Shown: one piece after another, positions 38,244 to 38,649 of the stretch
Position numbering within the stretch: the first letter of the stretch is position 1
Layout of the letters: each line of letters starts with the position of its first letter
From: CF-118 sp035689345
GTDB lineage: Bacteria; Chloroflexota; Dormibacteria; Dormibacterales; Dormibacteraceae
Length of the DNA stretch: 38,649 bases
Direction of reading: 5' to 3'
Assembly: GCA_035689345.1 (NCBI GenBank)
Contig: DASSLR010000071.1
Span: 1 to 38,649 of the forward strand
Program-made: the position numbers and the translations under genes
Notes under the pieces: model-generated
Seen by the model: the letters and a program-made list of their open reading frames with translations, nothing else
Databases searched by the model: none
Told to the model about the DNA's origin: nothing

Positions 38244-38649
38244 GCGCGCGAGGCCGATGAGCGTCGGCCGCAGTCCGTTGAGCTCGACACGCTCGAGCTC
38301 GCTGACCGCCTCCTCGACCAGCGCCCGCGCCTCTTCGCCGACGCGCTGCAGCGCGTCGGACGAGGTGACCAGCTCGGTCACACGCGCGACCTCGGGCTCG
38401 CCGAGCGAGCCTGTGAGAAGCGTGCGCACTTCAGGTCCGACCTCGCGGTCTTCCGCCGCATAGATCAGCGGCAGCGACAGCACGCGCTGGCGGATGTCCA
38501 GGCCGACCGGCTTGCCCGAGCTCGGGCTGAAGTCGACCATGTCGTCCGCCATCTGGAACGCCACTCCCAGGAGATCGCCGTAGCGGCGCAGCGCCTCGAC
38601 CACGTCGGCGCTCGCGTGCGACAGCTGCGCACCGGAAGCGCACGCGGCC
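38220..38649 (-). CDS. Polyprenyl diphosphate synthase, C-terminal part cut by window edge
   Basis: The minus-strand frame is open to the window edge and gives 142 residues of the C-terminal half. The second Asp-rich motif is ADDMVDF followed by GKPVGLDIRQRVLSLPLIYA, the pattern of long-chain trans-isoprenyl synthases (HepT/IspB type), which make the menaquinone side chain. The first DDxxD motif lies outside the window. The stop overlaps the menG 3' end by 24 nt. The start shown by a V/M codon at 38603 is internal, since homology continues upstream. Confidence 0.9.
   Translation of the reverse strand, partial: AACASGAQLSHASADVVEALRRYGDLLGVAFQMADDMVDFSPSSGKPVGLDIRQRVLSLPLIYAAEDREVGPEVRTLLTGSLGEPEVARVTELVTSSDALQRVGEEARALVEEAVSELERVELNGLRPTLIGLARSAVDRDS

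Overview
This is a 38.6 kb high-GC bacterial chromosome segment, densely coded on both strands, with no phage, CRISPR array or insertion sequence. Several features together suggest a soil-type Terrabacteria lineage: a TRAP/MtrB homologue, an F420-type (deazaflavin) reductase, a solitary 5S rRNA gene, menaquinone genes, and many start codons placed about 7 nt after a -10-like hexamer, as in leaderless transcripts. My best guess is the Chloroflexota/Candidatus Dormibacterota neighbourhood, with deep Actinomycetota as the alternative. This is inference from gene content, not from a marker-gene comparison.

Layout. 1-5.9 kb: a partial GNAT acetyltransferase (-) diverges from dnaE, mtrB (TRAP), a 2-hydroxyacid dehydrogenase and an HpaI-type aldolase, the last four probably one operon. 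5.9-8.0 kb: a pair of palindromic repeats, tRNA-Thr(GGU) with its terminator, then a ribokinase/nucleoside hydrolase operon (-). 8.0-10.2 kb: an ECF sigma factor followed by a membrane-anchored NHL-propeller protein, diverging from a small membrane protein; both divergent promoters share the same ECF-type signature. 10.2-16.8 kb: a DUF3592 protein, a deazaflavin-dependent reductase, a membrane protein, a GH2 glycosidase lipoprotein, a cellulose-synthase-like glycosyltransferase and a two-domain VOC protein. 16.8-19.3 kb: an MFS drug exporter and its TetR regulator, then a lone 5S rRNA with its own promoter and terminator. 19.3-22.8 kb: bS21, an oligosaccharide flippase, a GT2 glycosyltransferase and HtpX. 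22.8-23.9 kb: a DUF559 (Vsr-like) nuclease gene bracketed by phased direct repeats. 23.9-32.5 kb: a nucleotide-translocase-like transporter fused to HEAT repeats and a cyclic-nucleotide-binding domain, a lipoprotein, xseB/xseA, and a class III cyclase-STAND ATPase whose TPR half lies in a second, overlapping reading frame. 32.5-38.6 kb: moaA and a GNAT gene, a PaaF/PaaG/PaaJ-like acyl-CoA degradation cluster laced with palindromic repeats, a small membrane protein with menG, and the 3' part of a polyprenyl diphosphate synthase.

Two repeat families stand out. The first is an approximately 40-nt REP-like palindrome (11-bp arms CCCTCTCCCGC/GCGGGAGAGGG plus a TTAGGGTGAGGG tail). It occurs in pairs or groups between genes, once in-frame inside dnaE, and twice directly before start codons, where its tail appears to act as the ribosome-binding site. 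The second is a 41-nt-phased TGCATACAAACGCGGGG repeat found in this window only as one pair on each side of the DUF559 nuclease gene. These repeats, the ECF/NHL module and the TRAP homologue are the most novel parts of the window.
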